Assembly: GCF_020297055.1 (NCBI RefSeq)
Contig: NZ_JAIXCQ010000001.1
Location: forward strand, 124,001 to 188,000
DNA from: Isoptericola luteus
GTDB taxonomy: Bacteria; Actinomycetota; Actinomycetes; Actinomycetales; Cellulomonadaceae
Direction: 5' to 3'
DNA length: 64,000 nucleotides
Shown here one piece after another: positions 1 through 7,856 of this stretch. A model generated the notes under the pieces. It ran no database searches, had not been told where the DNA came from, and saw nothing but the letters and a program-made list of their open reading frames with translations. Position 1 is the stretch's first letter. Every line of letters starts with the position of its first letter. Both the position numbers and the translations under genes were made by a program.

Positions 1-281
1 TGGTGGAGCCGGAGACCGTCACGGACATGCTCACGCCGCGCACCGTCGGCAGCGACGTCCTGCCCGACTACGGCCTCGGCGTCTACCGCCTGCCCGACCC
101 GTGCCAGGAGGGTGCGTGGCTGTACGGGCACGACGGCGCGTCGTACGGGACGTTCAGCATCACCCTGACCTCCCCGGACGCCGAGCGTCAGGTGACCGTG
201 GCGCTCACGGGCCGGGACTACACGACCCTCCCGTCGGACCTCATGACGGCTCTGGTGCCGGCGCTGCTCGCCACGTGCTGA
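1..281 (+). CDS. Serine hydrolase (beta-lactamase/DD-peptidase-like), C-terminal end only
   Basis: Partial gene entering from the left edge; about 92 codons are visible and the true start lies outside the window. The motif YGHDGASYG resembles the HxG box of penicillin-binding-protein-like serine hydrolases (class C beta-lactamase fold), where it closes the active site. It is followed by two beta-strand-like stretches and a short C-terminal helix. The Ser-x-x-Lys and Tyr-x-Asn motifs would lie upstream and cannot be checked. The stop codon is the first base triplet of an 11-bp tandem repeat. An esterase or D-aminopeptidase of the same fold is equally possible. Confidence 0.6.
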   Translation, partial: VEPETVTDMLTPRTVGSDVLPDYGLGVYRLPDPCQEGAWLYGHDGASYGTFSITLTSPDAERQVTVALTGRDYTTLPSDLMTALVPALLATC

Positions 282-333
282 CGGAGCCCTGACGGAGCCC
301 TGACAGAGCCCTGACAGAGCCCTGACAGAGCCG
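279..333. repeat. Five 11-bp tandem repeats starting at the stop codon
   Basis: Five consecutive 11-bp units run from 279 to 333: two copies of tgacggagccc, two of tgacagagccc and a last copy ending in g. Each unit begins with TGA, and the first TGA is the stop codon of the upstream gene. Because the unit is 11 bp, the stops fall in successive frames. It directly precedes the palindrome at 351-400. Confidence 0.9.
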
Positions 334-350
334 GCGGCGCGCACGGACGC

Positions 351-400
351 GAGCCGTCAGGTCCACGTGCACGTCTCCGTGAACGTGGACCTGACGGCTC
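351..400. terminator. 50-bp palindrome between convergent genes (dispersed element copy 1)
   Basis: Perfect 18-bp arms at 351-368 and 383-400 (gagccgtcaggtccacgt and its complement), with further imperfect pairing inside. It lies between the end of the serine hydrolase and the convergent galactanase and could terminate transcription from both sides. Its core (GTCAGG, CACGTGCACG) recurs in the two palindromes at 14223-14272 and 14286-14331, so it belongs to a repeated family. There is no U tract, as is usual for actinobacterial terminators. Confidence 0.75.
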
Positions 401-406
401 GGCGGG

Positions 407-2083
407 TCACGGGGCCAGAGCGGCAGCGACGGGCCCGAGCAGCCGGCCGTCATGGTCGAACACGGCCTGGTTCTCCCACGCGTTGCCGGACGTCGGGTCC
501 TCGGGGTCCCAGCCGTTGCCCTCCACGGCCGTCCAGGCCGGCTCCCAGTAGACGGCGCCCCGCCCGCGCTTGCCGGGAGCCGCGGCCACGACGTCCTGCA
601 CCGCCCGGAACGCGGCCGCCTGACCCTCGGGCGTCGCGGGGTATCCGGCCACGAGCTCGGACTCGAGGTCGATGACGTTCTCCCAGGCGGGCTCGTCGTC
701 CGCCAGCGTGAACGGGTACGCCGTCTCGACCACGAGCACGTCACGGTCGTACCGCGCGGACAGGGTGCTCACCGCGGTCTGCAGGTCGGCCAGCGAGCCG
801 TGCCAGTAGCCGTAGTAGCTCAGCCCCACGACGTCGAACGGGACCCCGCGAGCCGTCACCTCGTCGAACCACCAGGTCAGCGACCCGATCCCGTTGTTGA
901 TGTTCGTCAGGTGCAGGATCGTCTCCGTGCCCGGGGAGATCTCCTTCACCGCGTCGTGGCCCGCCGTGAGGAACCCGGCGAGGGTGTCCCACTGCGCCCC
1001 GTCGACGCCGTCGCCCGCCGCGACGTCCCACGTCTGGCCGTACGGCCACAGCATGCCCGGGTTGATCTCGTTGCCCACCTGCGCGTACGCGACGTCGACG
1101 CCGGCATCGACGAGGGCGCTCATCACCTCGCGGGTGTGGTCGGCGAGCTGTGCCGTCATCCCCTCGACGCTCGACGCCGCCCACGCGGCCGGCACCCCCT
1201 GCGCGCCCGGGTCGGTCCAGCGGTCGGAGTAGTGGAAGTCGACCATGACGTCCATGCCCGCGGCCTGGATGCGCCGCGCCGCGGCGACGACGTGCGTCAC
1301 CTCGTTGTACCCGTCGGCCGGGTCCACCCAGACCTTGAGGCGGCCCAGGTTCATGCCGTGGTCCGCGAGGATCTCGACCGCGTCGCCCGGCGAGCCGTCG
1401 ACGTCGGCGTACGTGGCGCCGTGGTCCTCGTTCTTCGCCAGCCCCGACAGGTCGCCGCCGCGGACGTCGCGCGTCACGCGGCCTCGCTCGACCGCGACGT
1501 CGTCCACGCTCGCCCACGCCCCGCCGTCCGGGTCGGACGTCGTGACCCGGACGGCGCACGCACCCCCGGTGGAGTACGCCGACGCCGTCACCCGCACCCA
1601 CGCGTCGTCCTGCAGCGTCTGCGGCAGGGTGACCGACCCGTGCGACGCCGCCGTCCGGCCGGTCTCGCCGGGCCTGCGGGGCTGGGTGTGCCGGCCCTGG
1701 TGCCCGTGGCCTCGGGGGTGCCGCTCGCCCGCGCACTCCAGCGCCAGCATCGTCGCCCCCAGCCCGCCGGACTTCACCCAGGCGCTCGCGGTCCACCACC
1801 CGGTGCGCAGGCCGGTCACCCGCTGCGAGGTGGTGACGTCGTACGGGTCGGCCGCCCAGTGGGTGAGGCGTCCGGGTTCCGTGCGGCCGTCGGCCTCGAC
1901 CTTTGCCGCGGCGCGGTCCCCGGTCACCTCCCAGCCACGGAGGCCGTCCGTGAAACCGGCGTTGGTCAGCGTCACCGGGGGGCGCCGGTGGGCCTCGGCC
2001 CCGGGCGCCGTCGGGACGGAGGTCGCCGCGAGTGCTCCCGCGGCGACGAGGGCCAGCGCGGCCCGCCCTGCGGGTCCAGACAT
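407..2083 (-). CDS. Secreted GH53 endo-beta-1,4-galactanase with N-terminal carbohydrate-binding-like domain
   Basis: 558 residues. It cuts beta-1,4-galactan side chains of pectin outside the cell (GH53, arabinogalactan endo-1,4-beta-galactosidase). Residues 1-31 form a Sec signal peptide. Residues about 35-200 form a beta-rich, carbohydrate-binding-like domain, and the GH53 barrel spans about 207-545. The acid/base is Glu339 in QVGNEIN and the nucleophile is Glu453 in VVETAYPF; both are intact. The start at 2083 is preferred over upstream codons because it begins the signal peptide and has a GGAAGGA ribosome site just upstream. It sits 82 bp downstream of the GH42 gene on the same strand, probably in one operon that supplies galactooligosaccharides to the divergent transporter. 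Comparable to ganB of Bacillus. Confidence 0.93.
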   Translation of the reverse strand: MSGPAGRAALALVAAGALAATSVPTAPGAEAHRRPPVTLTNAGFTDGLRGWEVTGDRAAAKVEADGRTEPGRLTHWAADPYDVTTSQRVTGLRTGWWTASAWVKSGGLGATMLALECAGERHPRGHGHQGRHTQPRRPGETGRTAASHGSVTLPQTLQDDAWVRVTASAYSTGGACAVRVTTSDPDGGAWASVDDVAVERGRVTRDVRGGDLSGLAKNEDHGATYADVDGSPGDAVEILADHGMNLGRLKVWVDPADGYNEVTHVVAAARRIQAAGMDVMVDFHYSDRWTDPGAQGVPAAWAASSVEGMTAQLADHTREVMSALVDAGVDVAYAQVGNEINPGMLWPYGQTWDVAAGDGVDGAQWDTLAGFLTAGHDAVKEISPGTETILHLTNINNGIGSLTWWFDEVTARGVPFDVVGLSYYGYWHGSLADLQTAVSTLSARYDRDVLVVETAYPFTLADDEPAWENVIDLESELVAGYPATPEGQAAAFRAVQDVVAAAPGKRGRGAVYWEPAWTAVEGNGWDPEDPTSGNAWENQAVFDHDGRLLGPVAAALAP

Positions 2084-2165
2084 CGTCGTCCTTCCGTTCG
2101 GGTCTCGAGCTGTCAGGCCGGCGGCCACGTCGTCCTGCGCGCGGGCCCGACAGCTCCTGGGGTGG

Positions 2166-4277
2166 TCACCCGGCGGTGCGCAGCACGCGCGCCCCGCCCG
2201 CCGGGATCACCACGGCACCGGAGACGGCGTCCCCGGTGAGCAGGTCGGTGGTGCCGGGCGCGACGTCGGGCAGCTTCGCGTCGTCGCCCGCGTGGTTGAT
2301 CGCCACCGTGTACACCACGGCTGCGCCGTCCTCGCCCGCGCCCGTCCTGCGCACCACCTCGAGCTCTGCGGGCAGGCCCGACGACGCCAGGCCGGCGTCG
2401 GCGTAGACGGGCGCCATCAGTGCGGCGAGCGCGTCGACGTCGAGCCGTGTCGAGACGTACCAGCCGGTGCCCGCGCCGAGGCGGTGGCGCGTCACCGCCA
2501 CGCCGCCGGGCTTCGGCCCGCCGTCGTAGGTGGCGACGACGTCGGCGCCCTCGAGGGCGACGTCGTCCGCCCACACCGTGCCCGGCACGACGTCGTCCCC
2601 GAGGCCGACGACGCCCAGCGACTCGCCCTCGCGCAGCGGGAGGAACTCCTCGACCGTGAGCCCCAGCGCGTGGCGCAGCGGGGCACCGAACCCGCCGTCG
2701 TGCACGGCGTCGTGCTCGTCGACGACGGCGCCGAAGTAGCTCACGAGCAGCGTGCCGCCACCCTCGACGTACCGCGTGAGGTTGTCCGCCGCCACGGTCG
2801 TGAGCAGGTACGACGCGGGCGCGACCACGAGCCGGTAGCCCGACAGGTCCTGGGCGGGGTGCGCCATGTCGACGGTGAGGCCGTCGCGCCACAGCCGGTC
2901 GTAGAACGCCTCGGTGCGCTCACGGTGCGAGGCGTCGACGCTCGGGTGCCACTCGAGGTCCTGCGCCCAGTGCGACTCGTAGTCCCACAGCAGCGCGACG
3001 TCGGCCCGCACCCGCGCCCCGCGCACCTCGGCCAGGCGCCCCAGCTCGGCGCCGAGCTCGCACACCTCGCGGAACACCCGGCTGTCCGCCCCGGCGTGCG
3101 GGAGCATCGCCGAGTGGAACTTCTCGGCCCCCGACCGGGAGGCCCGCCACTGGAAGAACATGATGCCGTCGGCGCCCCGGCCCAGGTGGGACAGGGCGTT
3201 GCGCCGCTCCTCGCCGGGCCTCTTGGCCACGTTGCGCGGCTGCCAGTTCACCGCCGACGACGAGTGCTCGAGCAGGATCCACGGCTTGCCGCCCGCGACC
3301 GAGCGGGTCAGGTCGGCGGCCATGGCGAGGCCCACGTGGCCGCGCGGGTCGGCGGCCGTCAGATAGTGGTCGTTCGAGACGACGTCGACCTCACGCCCCC
3401 AGGCCCACAGGTCGGTGGACGGGCAGGCGGCCGCCATGAAGTTCGTCGTGACCGGCACGGTGGAGTGTGCCCGGATGGCGTCGCGCTCGGCGACGAAGCA
3501 CTCGCGCAGCATGGCGTCGGTGAACCGGGCGAAGTCGAGCCGCATCGCCGGGTTGGTCACCGACGGCGAGACCGCGGGGACGCCCACGTGGTCCCACTCG
3601 CCGTACACCTGGCCCCAGAACCGGGTGCCCCACGCGGCGTTCAGCGCGTCCAGCGTGCCGTACCGGGCGTGGAGCCACCGGCGCCAGGCGCGCTGCGCGT
3701 GCTCCGAGTAGTCGTCCGAGACGGGTGCGCCGTACTCGTTGTGCACGTGCCACAGGGCGAGCGCGGGGTGCGTGCCGTACCGCTCGGCGAGCACGCCCGC
3801 GATCCGGGTGGCCGCGCGCCGGTACGCGGGCGACGACGGGGCGGCCATGCCCCGGGACCCGAAGTCGAGCACCGTGCCGTCGCGGGTCACGACGCGCGAG
3901 TCCGGGTAGGTGCGGAAGAACCACGCGGGCGGGGACGCCGTCGGCGTGCCGAGCGAGACGCGGATGCCGTTGGCGTGCAGCAGGTCGAGCAGGCGGTCCA
4001 GCCACCCGAGGTCGTGCTCGCCCTCGCGGGGCTCCAGCAGCGCCCAGCTGAAGATGCCGACGCTCACCAGGTTGACGCCCGCGGCGCGCATGAGGGCGAC
4101 GTCCTGCTCCCAGACCTCCTCGGGCCACTGCTCCGGGTTGTAGTCACCGCCGTAGCAGACCTGCTCGACGCCGGGCAGCCAGCCGTCGAAGTCCGGCCCC
4201 GGCTGGACCGGCCCCGGCGGGACGTGGCCCACAGGGTGGGACGGCGTGGTGGGCCGGGCGCTCGTGGCGTCGGGCAT
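2166..4277 (-). CDS. GH42 beta-galactosidase
   Basis: 703 residues, no signal peptide, so cytoplasmic. It should hydrolyse galactooligosaccharides imported after galactanase action. GH42 features are clear: barrel from about residue 38 (CYGGDYNPEQWP), acid/base Glu181 in WHVHNEYG, nucleophile Glu337 in WILLEHSSS, then the trimerisation and C-terminal beta domains (about 410-703). The start at 4277 has AAGGAG at 4284-4289, six bases upstream; an in-frame start 28 codons earlier would overlap the operator at 4329. Transcribed divergently from the sugar-binding protein gene and probably controlled by the LacI-type operators in between. Comparable to ganA. Confidence 0.94.
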   Translation of the reverse strand: MPDATSARPTTPSHPVGHVPPGPVQPGPDFDGWLPGVEQVCYGGDYNPEQWPEEVWEQDVALMRAAGVNLVSVGIFSWALLEPREGEHDLGWLDRLLDLLHANGIRVSLGTPTASPPAWFFRTYPDSRVVTRDGTVLDFGSRGMAAPSSPAYRRAATRIAGVLAERYGTHPALALWHVHNEYGAPVSDDYSEHAQRAWRRWLHARYGTLDALNAAWGTRFWGQVYGEWDHVGVPAVSPSVTNPAMRLDFARFTDAMLRECFVAERDAIRAHSTVPVTTNFMAAACPSTDLWAWGREVDVVSNDHYLTAADPRGHVGLAMAADLTRSVAGGKPWILLEHSSSAVNWQPRNVAKRPGEERRNALSHLGRGADGIMFFQWRASRSGAEKFHSAMLPHAGADSRVFREVCELGAELGRLAEVRGARVRADVALLWDYESHWAQDLEWHPSVDASHRERTEAFYDRLWRDGLTVDMAHPAQDLSGYRLVVAPASYLLTTVAADNLTRYVEGGGTLLVSYFGAVVDEHDAVHDGGFGAPLRHALGLTVEEFLPLREGESLGVVGLGDDVVPGTVWADDVALEGADVVATYDGGPKPGGVAVTRHRLGAGTGWYVSTRLDVDALAALMAPVYADAGLASSGLPAELEVVRRTGAGEDGAAVVYTVAINHAGDDAKLPDVAPGTTDLLTGDAVSGAVVIPAGGARVLRTAG

Positions 4278-4328
4278 GGCGTGCTCCTTGCGTCGGTGCT
4301 GTGCACTGGCGTCGAGGCAGTGCCGCGG

Positions 4329-4344
4329 CTGTGCACGATCACAG
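4329..4344. promoter_or_regulatory. LacI-type operator, GH42-proximal
   Basis: The 16-bp imperfect palindrome CTGTGCACGATCACAG is nearly the reverse complement of the second site at 4417-4432. The family consensus would be CTGTGAYCGTGCACAG with a central CG, as typical for LacI-family regulators. It lies about 50 bp upstream of the GH42 start and is the likely target of the LacI regulator encoded at 7857. Confidence 0.7.
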
Positions 4345-4389
4345 TCACGGTGAGGGTGCAACGACTAGGTAACACGATGAACGAGCCAG

Positions 4390-4420
4390 TTGACAATCCC
4401 CCGGCATTCGCAACTACTGT
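4390..4420 (+). promoter_or_regulatory. Promoter for the galactooligosaccharide importer operon
   Basis: A consensus -35 TTGACA (4390-4395) is followed after 19 bp by TACTGT (4415-4420) as -10. The -10 overlaps the operator at 4417-4432, so repressor binding would block polymerase. The spacer is long, and 18 bp to CTACTG is an alternative reading. Confidence 0.5.
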
Positions 4421-4432
4421 GACCGTGCACAG
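4417..4432. promoter_or_regulatory. LacI-type operator, importer-proximal
   Basis: The 16-bp site CTGTGACCGTGCACAG matches the inverted site at 4329-4344 in 14 or more positions. It overlaps the predicted -10 of the importer promoter. The two sites are 88 bp apart centre to centre (about eight helical turns), which would also permit looping. Confidence 0.7.
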
Positions 4433-4503
4433 CCCACACCGTCGTGAGCCGCCGCCCGTGATCCCCACGGGCAGCGTGCGATGGTCCTTGACGAGGAGGA
4501 GTC

Positions 4504-5826
4504 ATGCGCCTGTCCACAGGCACCCGGATCGCGGCCCTCGCTGCCGCTACCGCGCTGGTCGCGTCCGCCTGTTCCGGCGGCGGTGACGGCGACACGGGCG
4601 ACGGCGCCGAGGCCGCCGGCCCGGTCGAGCTCACGTTCTGGACGTGGGCGCCGAACATGGAGAAGGTCGTCGACCTCTGGAACGCCGACCACCCCGACGT
4701 CCAGGTCACGGTGAACAAGCAGGACGGCGGCGACCCTGCCGTCACCAAGCTCCTCACGGCGATCAAGGCCGGCTCGGGCGCGCCCGACATCATGCAGGCC
4801 GAGTACCAGAAGATCCCGCAGCTCGTGTCCGCGGACGCGCTCGCCGACATCTCCGGCACCCTGGGCGACGACGTCGCCGGCCACTTCGCCGACGGCGTCT
4901 GGAACGCCGTCACGCTCGGGTCCGACGCCGTGTACGCCGTCCCGCAGGACTCCGGCCCGATGCAGTTCTACTACCGCGCGGACGTCTTCGCCGACCTCGG
5001 GATCGACGTGCCGACCACGTGGGACGAGTACGCCGCAGCGGCCGCCACCATCCACGAGAAGGACCCCGAGATGTACCTCGGGACCTTCTCCGCCAACGAC
5101 GCAGGCTGGTTCACCGGCCTCACGCAGCAGGCGGGCGCCTCCTGGTACGGGATCGACGGCGACGCGTGGGTCGTGGACGTCGACTCCGACGCCACCCGCA
5201 AGGTCGCCGAGTACTGGGGCGGCCTCGTCGAGGACGGCGTCATCGACAACAAGCCGATGTACACCCCGGAGTGGAACGCCGCGCTCAACGACGGCACTCA
5301 GGTCGGCTGGCTCTCGGCCATCTGGGCGCCCGGCGTGCTGGCCGGCAACGCGGCCGACACGGCCGGCTCGTGGGAGATGGCTCCCATGCCGCAGTGGGAC
5401 GCGAACGCCCCCGCCACCGGCACGTGGGGCGGCTCCGCGACCGGCGTGACCTCGCAGTCGGAGCACCCGGAGCAGGCTGCCGAGTTCATCACGTGGCTCA
5501 ACACCGACCCGGCCGCCGTGCAGGCGCTCGTCGACGAGTCGGGCATCTACCCGGCGGACGTGCCCGCGAGCACGGAGGCGCTCTCCGACCCGCCGGAGTT
5601 CTTCTCGAACCAGCCGGACTTCTACGAGGTCGCCGCACAGACCGCCGGCACGGTGCAGCCGTTCACCTACGGCCCGAACATCAACGTGGCGTTCTCCGCC
5701 TACAACGACGAGTTCGCCAAGGCCACGAAGGCGAAGAAGGCCACGGCATTCGTCGACGCCGTCGAGGCCATGCAGCGGATCACGCTCGACGACCTGAAGA
5801 GCTCGGGCTTCAACGTCAGCGAGTGA
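4504..5826 (+). CDS. ABC sugar-binding lipoprotein (galactooligosaccharide uptake)
   Basis: 440 residues. Lipoprotein signal with lipobox VASAC, lipid-modified Cys23, then a Gly/Asp linker and an extracellular solute-binding protein family 1 fold (ELTFWTWAP start, many surface aromatics). It should bind galactan-derived oligosaccharides at the outer face of the membrane and deliver them to the two permeases downstream. Strong ribosome site GAGGAGGAG just before ATG 4504. First gene of the importer operon; a perfect hairpin at 5832-5863 follows its stop. The substrate is inferred only from the GH53/GH42 neighbours. Comparable to ganS. Confidence 0.9.
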   Translation: MRLSTGTRIAALAAATALVASACSGGGDGDTGDGAEAAGPVELTFWTWAPNMEKVVDLWNADHPDVQVTVNKQDGGDPAVTKLLTAIKAGSGAPDIMQAEYQKIPQLVSADALADISGTLGDDVAGHFADGVWNAVTLGSDAVYAVPQDSGPMQFYYRADVFADLGIDVPTTWDEYAAAAATIHEKDPEMYLGTFSANDAGWFTGLTQQAGASWYGIDGDAWVVDVDSDATRKVAEYWGGLVEDGVIDNKPMYTPEWNAALNDGTQVGWLSAIWAPGVLAGNAADTAGSWEMAPMPQWDANAPATGTWGGSATGVTSQSEHPEQAAEFITWLNTDPAAVQALVDESGIYPADVPASTEALSDPPEFFSNQPDFYEVAAQTAGTVQPFTYGPNINVAFSAYNDEFAKATKAKKATAFVDAVEAMQRITLDDLKSSGFNVSE

Positions 5827-5831
5827 CGCCA

Positions 5832-5863
5832 CGGACCGCCCGGGCCCGCGCCCGGGCGGTCCG
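5832..5863 (+). terminator. Intra-operon hairpin after the binding-protein gene
   Basis: Perfect 14-bp arms (5832-5845 and 5850-5863, cggaccgcccgggc and complement) around a CCGC loop, between the binding-protein and first permease genes. Such a hairpin usually stabilises the upstream mRNA or partly terminates, giving excess binding protein over permease. Confidence 0.75.
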
Positions 5864-5893
5864 CCGTCCTGCACCAACGAGGGGAAGGCTGCG

Positions 5894-6877
5894 ATGACCT
5901 CGCCGACCACCACAGCGCCGGCCCGCGCCGGCCGCCCCGCCGTCGCCACGGCGACCCGGACCACGGGTCCGAGCACGTCCGGACGCCGGCGCCTCGCGCC
6001 CTGGGGCTTCCTCGCCCCCGCGATCGTCCTGTTCGTCCTGTTCCTCGCCCTGCCCATCGCCTACGCCGTCTACCTGTCGTTCCGCACGGAGAAGGTCAGC
6101 GGCCTGGGCCTCGGCGCGGGGGCGCGCACGGAGGTCTGGGCGGGCCTGTCGAACTACGCCTCGGCGCTGGGCGACCCCGAGTTCCTCGCGTCCGTGGGCC
6201 GGGTCGCGCTGTACGGCCTCATCGTGGTTCCGACGATGCTCGGCCTCGCGCTGGTGTTCGCCCTGCTGCTCGACGCGAGGCGCTCGCGCGCGACGACGTT
6301 CTCGCGGACGGCGATCTTCCTGCCGTACGCGGTGCCCGCGGTGATCTCCTCGCTGCTGTGGGGCTTCCTCTACCTGCCGGGCGTCAGCCCGTTCTACGAC
6401 GTGTTCGACGCGCTCGGCTGGGACGTGCCCTCGCTCTTCGAGGGCGATCTCGTGATGTTCGCCGTCGCGAACATCGCCGTCTGGGGTGGCACCGGGTTCA
6501 ACATGATCGTCATCTACACGGCGCTCAAGGCGATCCCGTCCGAGCTCTACGAGGCCGCCGAGCTCGACGGCGCCTCGCAGGTCGCCGTGGCGACGCGGAT
6601 CAAGGTTCCCATCGTGCTGCCGTCGATCATCATGACGTCCGTCTTCTCGATGATCGCGACGCTGCAGGTGTTCGCGGAGCCCACGACGCTGCGTCCGCTG
6701 AGCAACGCGATCTCCACCACGTGGACGCCGCTGATGAAGGTGTACCGCGACGCGTTCACGCGCGGCGACCTGTACTCGGCCGCGGCGACCTCGGTGATCA
6801 TCGCGGTGGCGACCTTCGTGCTGTCCTTCGGGTTCCTGCGGCTGGTCCAGTCCCGCGCGTTCGGTCAGGAGAAGTGA
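5894..6877 (+). CDS. ABC sugar permease, MalF type
   Basis: 327 residues. After a polar N-terminus of about 35 residues come six predicted membrane segments (first FLAPAIVLFVLFLALPIAYA). The EAA loop that docks the ATPase is visible as YEAAELDGASQ near residue 220. It forms the heterodimeric channel with the next gene for uptake of galactooligosaccharides. Ribosome site GAGGGGAAG before ATG 5894. Its stop is two bases from the next start, which indicates translational coupling. Comparable to ganP. Confidence 0.9.
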   Translation: MTSPTTTAPARAGRPAVATATRTTGPSTSGRRRLAPWGFLAPAIVLFVLFLALPIAYAVYLSFRTEKVSGLGLGAGARTEVWAGLSNYASALGDPEFLASVGRVALYGLIVVPTMLGLALVFALLLDARRSRATTFSRTAIFLPYAVPAVISSLLWGFLYLPGVSPFYDVFDALGWDVPSLFEGDLVMFAVANIAVWGGTGFNMIVIYTALKAIPSELYEAAELDGASQVAVATRIKVPIVLPSIIMTSVFSMIATLQVFAEPTTLRPLSNAISTTWTPLMKVYRDAFTRGDLYSAAATSVIIAVATFVLSFGFLRLVQSRAFGQEK

Positions 6878-6879
6878 CG

Positions 6880-7818
6880 ATGACGATGCTGTCCAGCCCC
6901 TCCGCGGGCCCCGTCCCCGGGGGGTCGGCCGCCGTGCCCGACGGCGAGGGCTCTGTGTCGCGCGGCCGGTCCGGGCGCCGCAGCGCGGGTGAGCGGCCGT
7001 CGGCCGTCGCCACCGGGATCCTGCTGCTCGGGGCCCTGTACTGCCTGCTGCCCGTGGTCTGGGTCGTCGTCGCGTCGACCAAGTCCGGCTCGGAGCTGTT
7101 CTCGACATTCACGTTCGCGCCGTCCACGCACCTGCTCGACAACGTCGCGGACCTCGACGCCTACCGCGACGGACTGTTCTGGCGGTGGATGGCGAACACC
7201 GCGCTCTACGCCGGGGTCGGTGCGCTGCTGTCCACGCTCGTCTCCGCGATGGCCGGCTACGGCCTGGCCAAGTACACGTTCGCCGGCAAGAACACGGTGT
7301 TCAACCTGCTGCTGGCCGGGGTCCTCGTCCCTGCGATCGTGCTCGCGATCCCGCAGTACCTGCTGCTCGCCGAGCTGGAGCTCACCAACACGTACTGGTC
7401 GGTGCTGCTGCCCAGCATCGTCAGCCCGTACGGCATCTACCTCGCCCGCATCTACGCGGGGGCGTCGGTGCCGGACGAGATCGTCGAGGCGGCCCGCACC
7501 GACGGCGCGGGGGAGTCGCGCACGTTCTTCCAGGTGGCGGTACCCATGATGGTGCCCGGCCTGGTGACGGTGTTCCTGTTCCAGTTCGTCGCCATCTGGA
7601 ACAACTTCATGCTGCCGTACATCATGCTGGGCGACGACCGGCTGTTCCCCATCACGGTGGGCCTGTCCGGCCTGCTCAACCAGGGGGCGTCCCAGCCGGC
7701 GCTGTACACGCTCGTCATCACGGGCGCGCTGCTGTCGATCATCCCGCTCGTCGCACTGTTCCTGACGCTGCAGCGGTTCTGGCGGGTGGACCTGGCGGCC
7801 GGCGCGGTGAAGTCGTGA
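6880..7818 (+). CDS. ABC sugar permease, MalG type
   Basis: 312 residues with six predicted membrane segments; the EAA loop reads EIVEAARTDGAGE. The start ATG 6880 follows the CAGGAGAAG ribosome site that lies inside the end of the first permease gene; a second ATG at 6886 is possible. The partner permease is immediately upstream. No ATPase gene follows, so the transporter probably shares a genome-wide ATPase of the MsiK/UgpC type, which is established for this transporter family in actinobacteria. Comparable to ganQ. Confidence 0.9.
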   Translation: MTMLSSPSAGPVPGGSAAVPDGEGSVSRGRSGRRSAGERPSAVATGILLLGALYCLLPVVWVVVASTKSGSELFSTFTFAPSTHLLDNVADLDAYRDGLFWRWMANTALYAGVGALLSTLVSAMAGYGLAKYTFAGKNTVFNLLLAGVLVPAIVLAIPQYLLLAELELTNTYWSVLLPSIVSPYGIYLARIYAGASVPDEIVEAARTDGAGESRTFFQVAVPMMVPGLVTVFLFQFVAIWNNFMLPYIMLGDDRLFPITVGLSGLLNQGASQPALYTLVITGALLSIIPLVALFLTLQRFWRVDLAAGAVKS

Positions 7819-7856
7819 CCGCCGCCCGACCGCCCCGGGTCAATACACTCACCGGC

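Noticed and set aside
1245-4586. 1113-codon plus-strand open frame antisense to the GH53 and GH42 genes
   Set aside because: Composition is that of a shadow frame, and both minus-strand genes have intact catalytic residues and ribosome sites.
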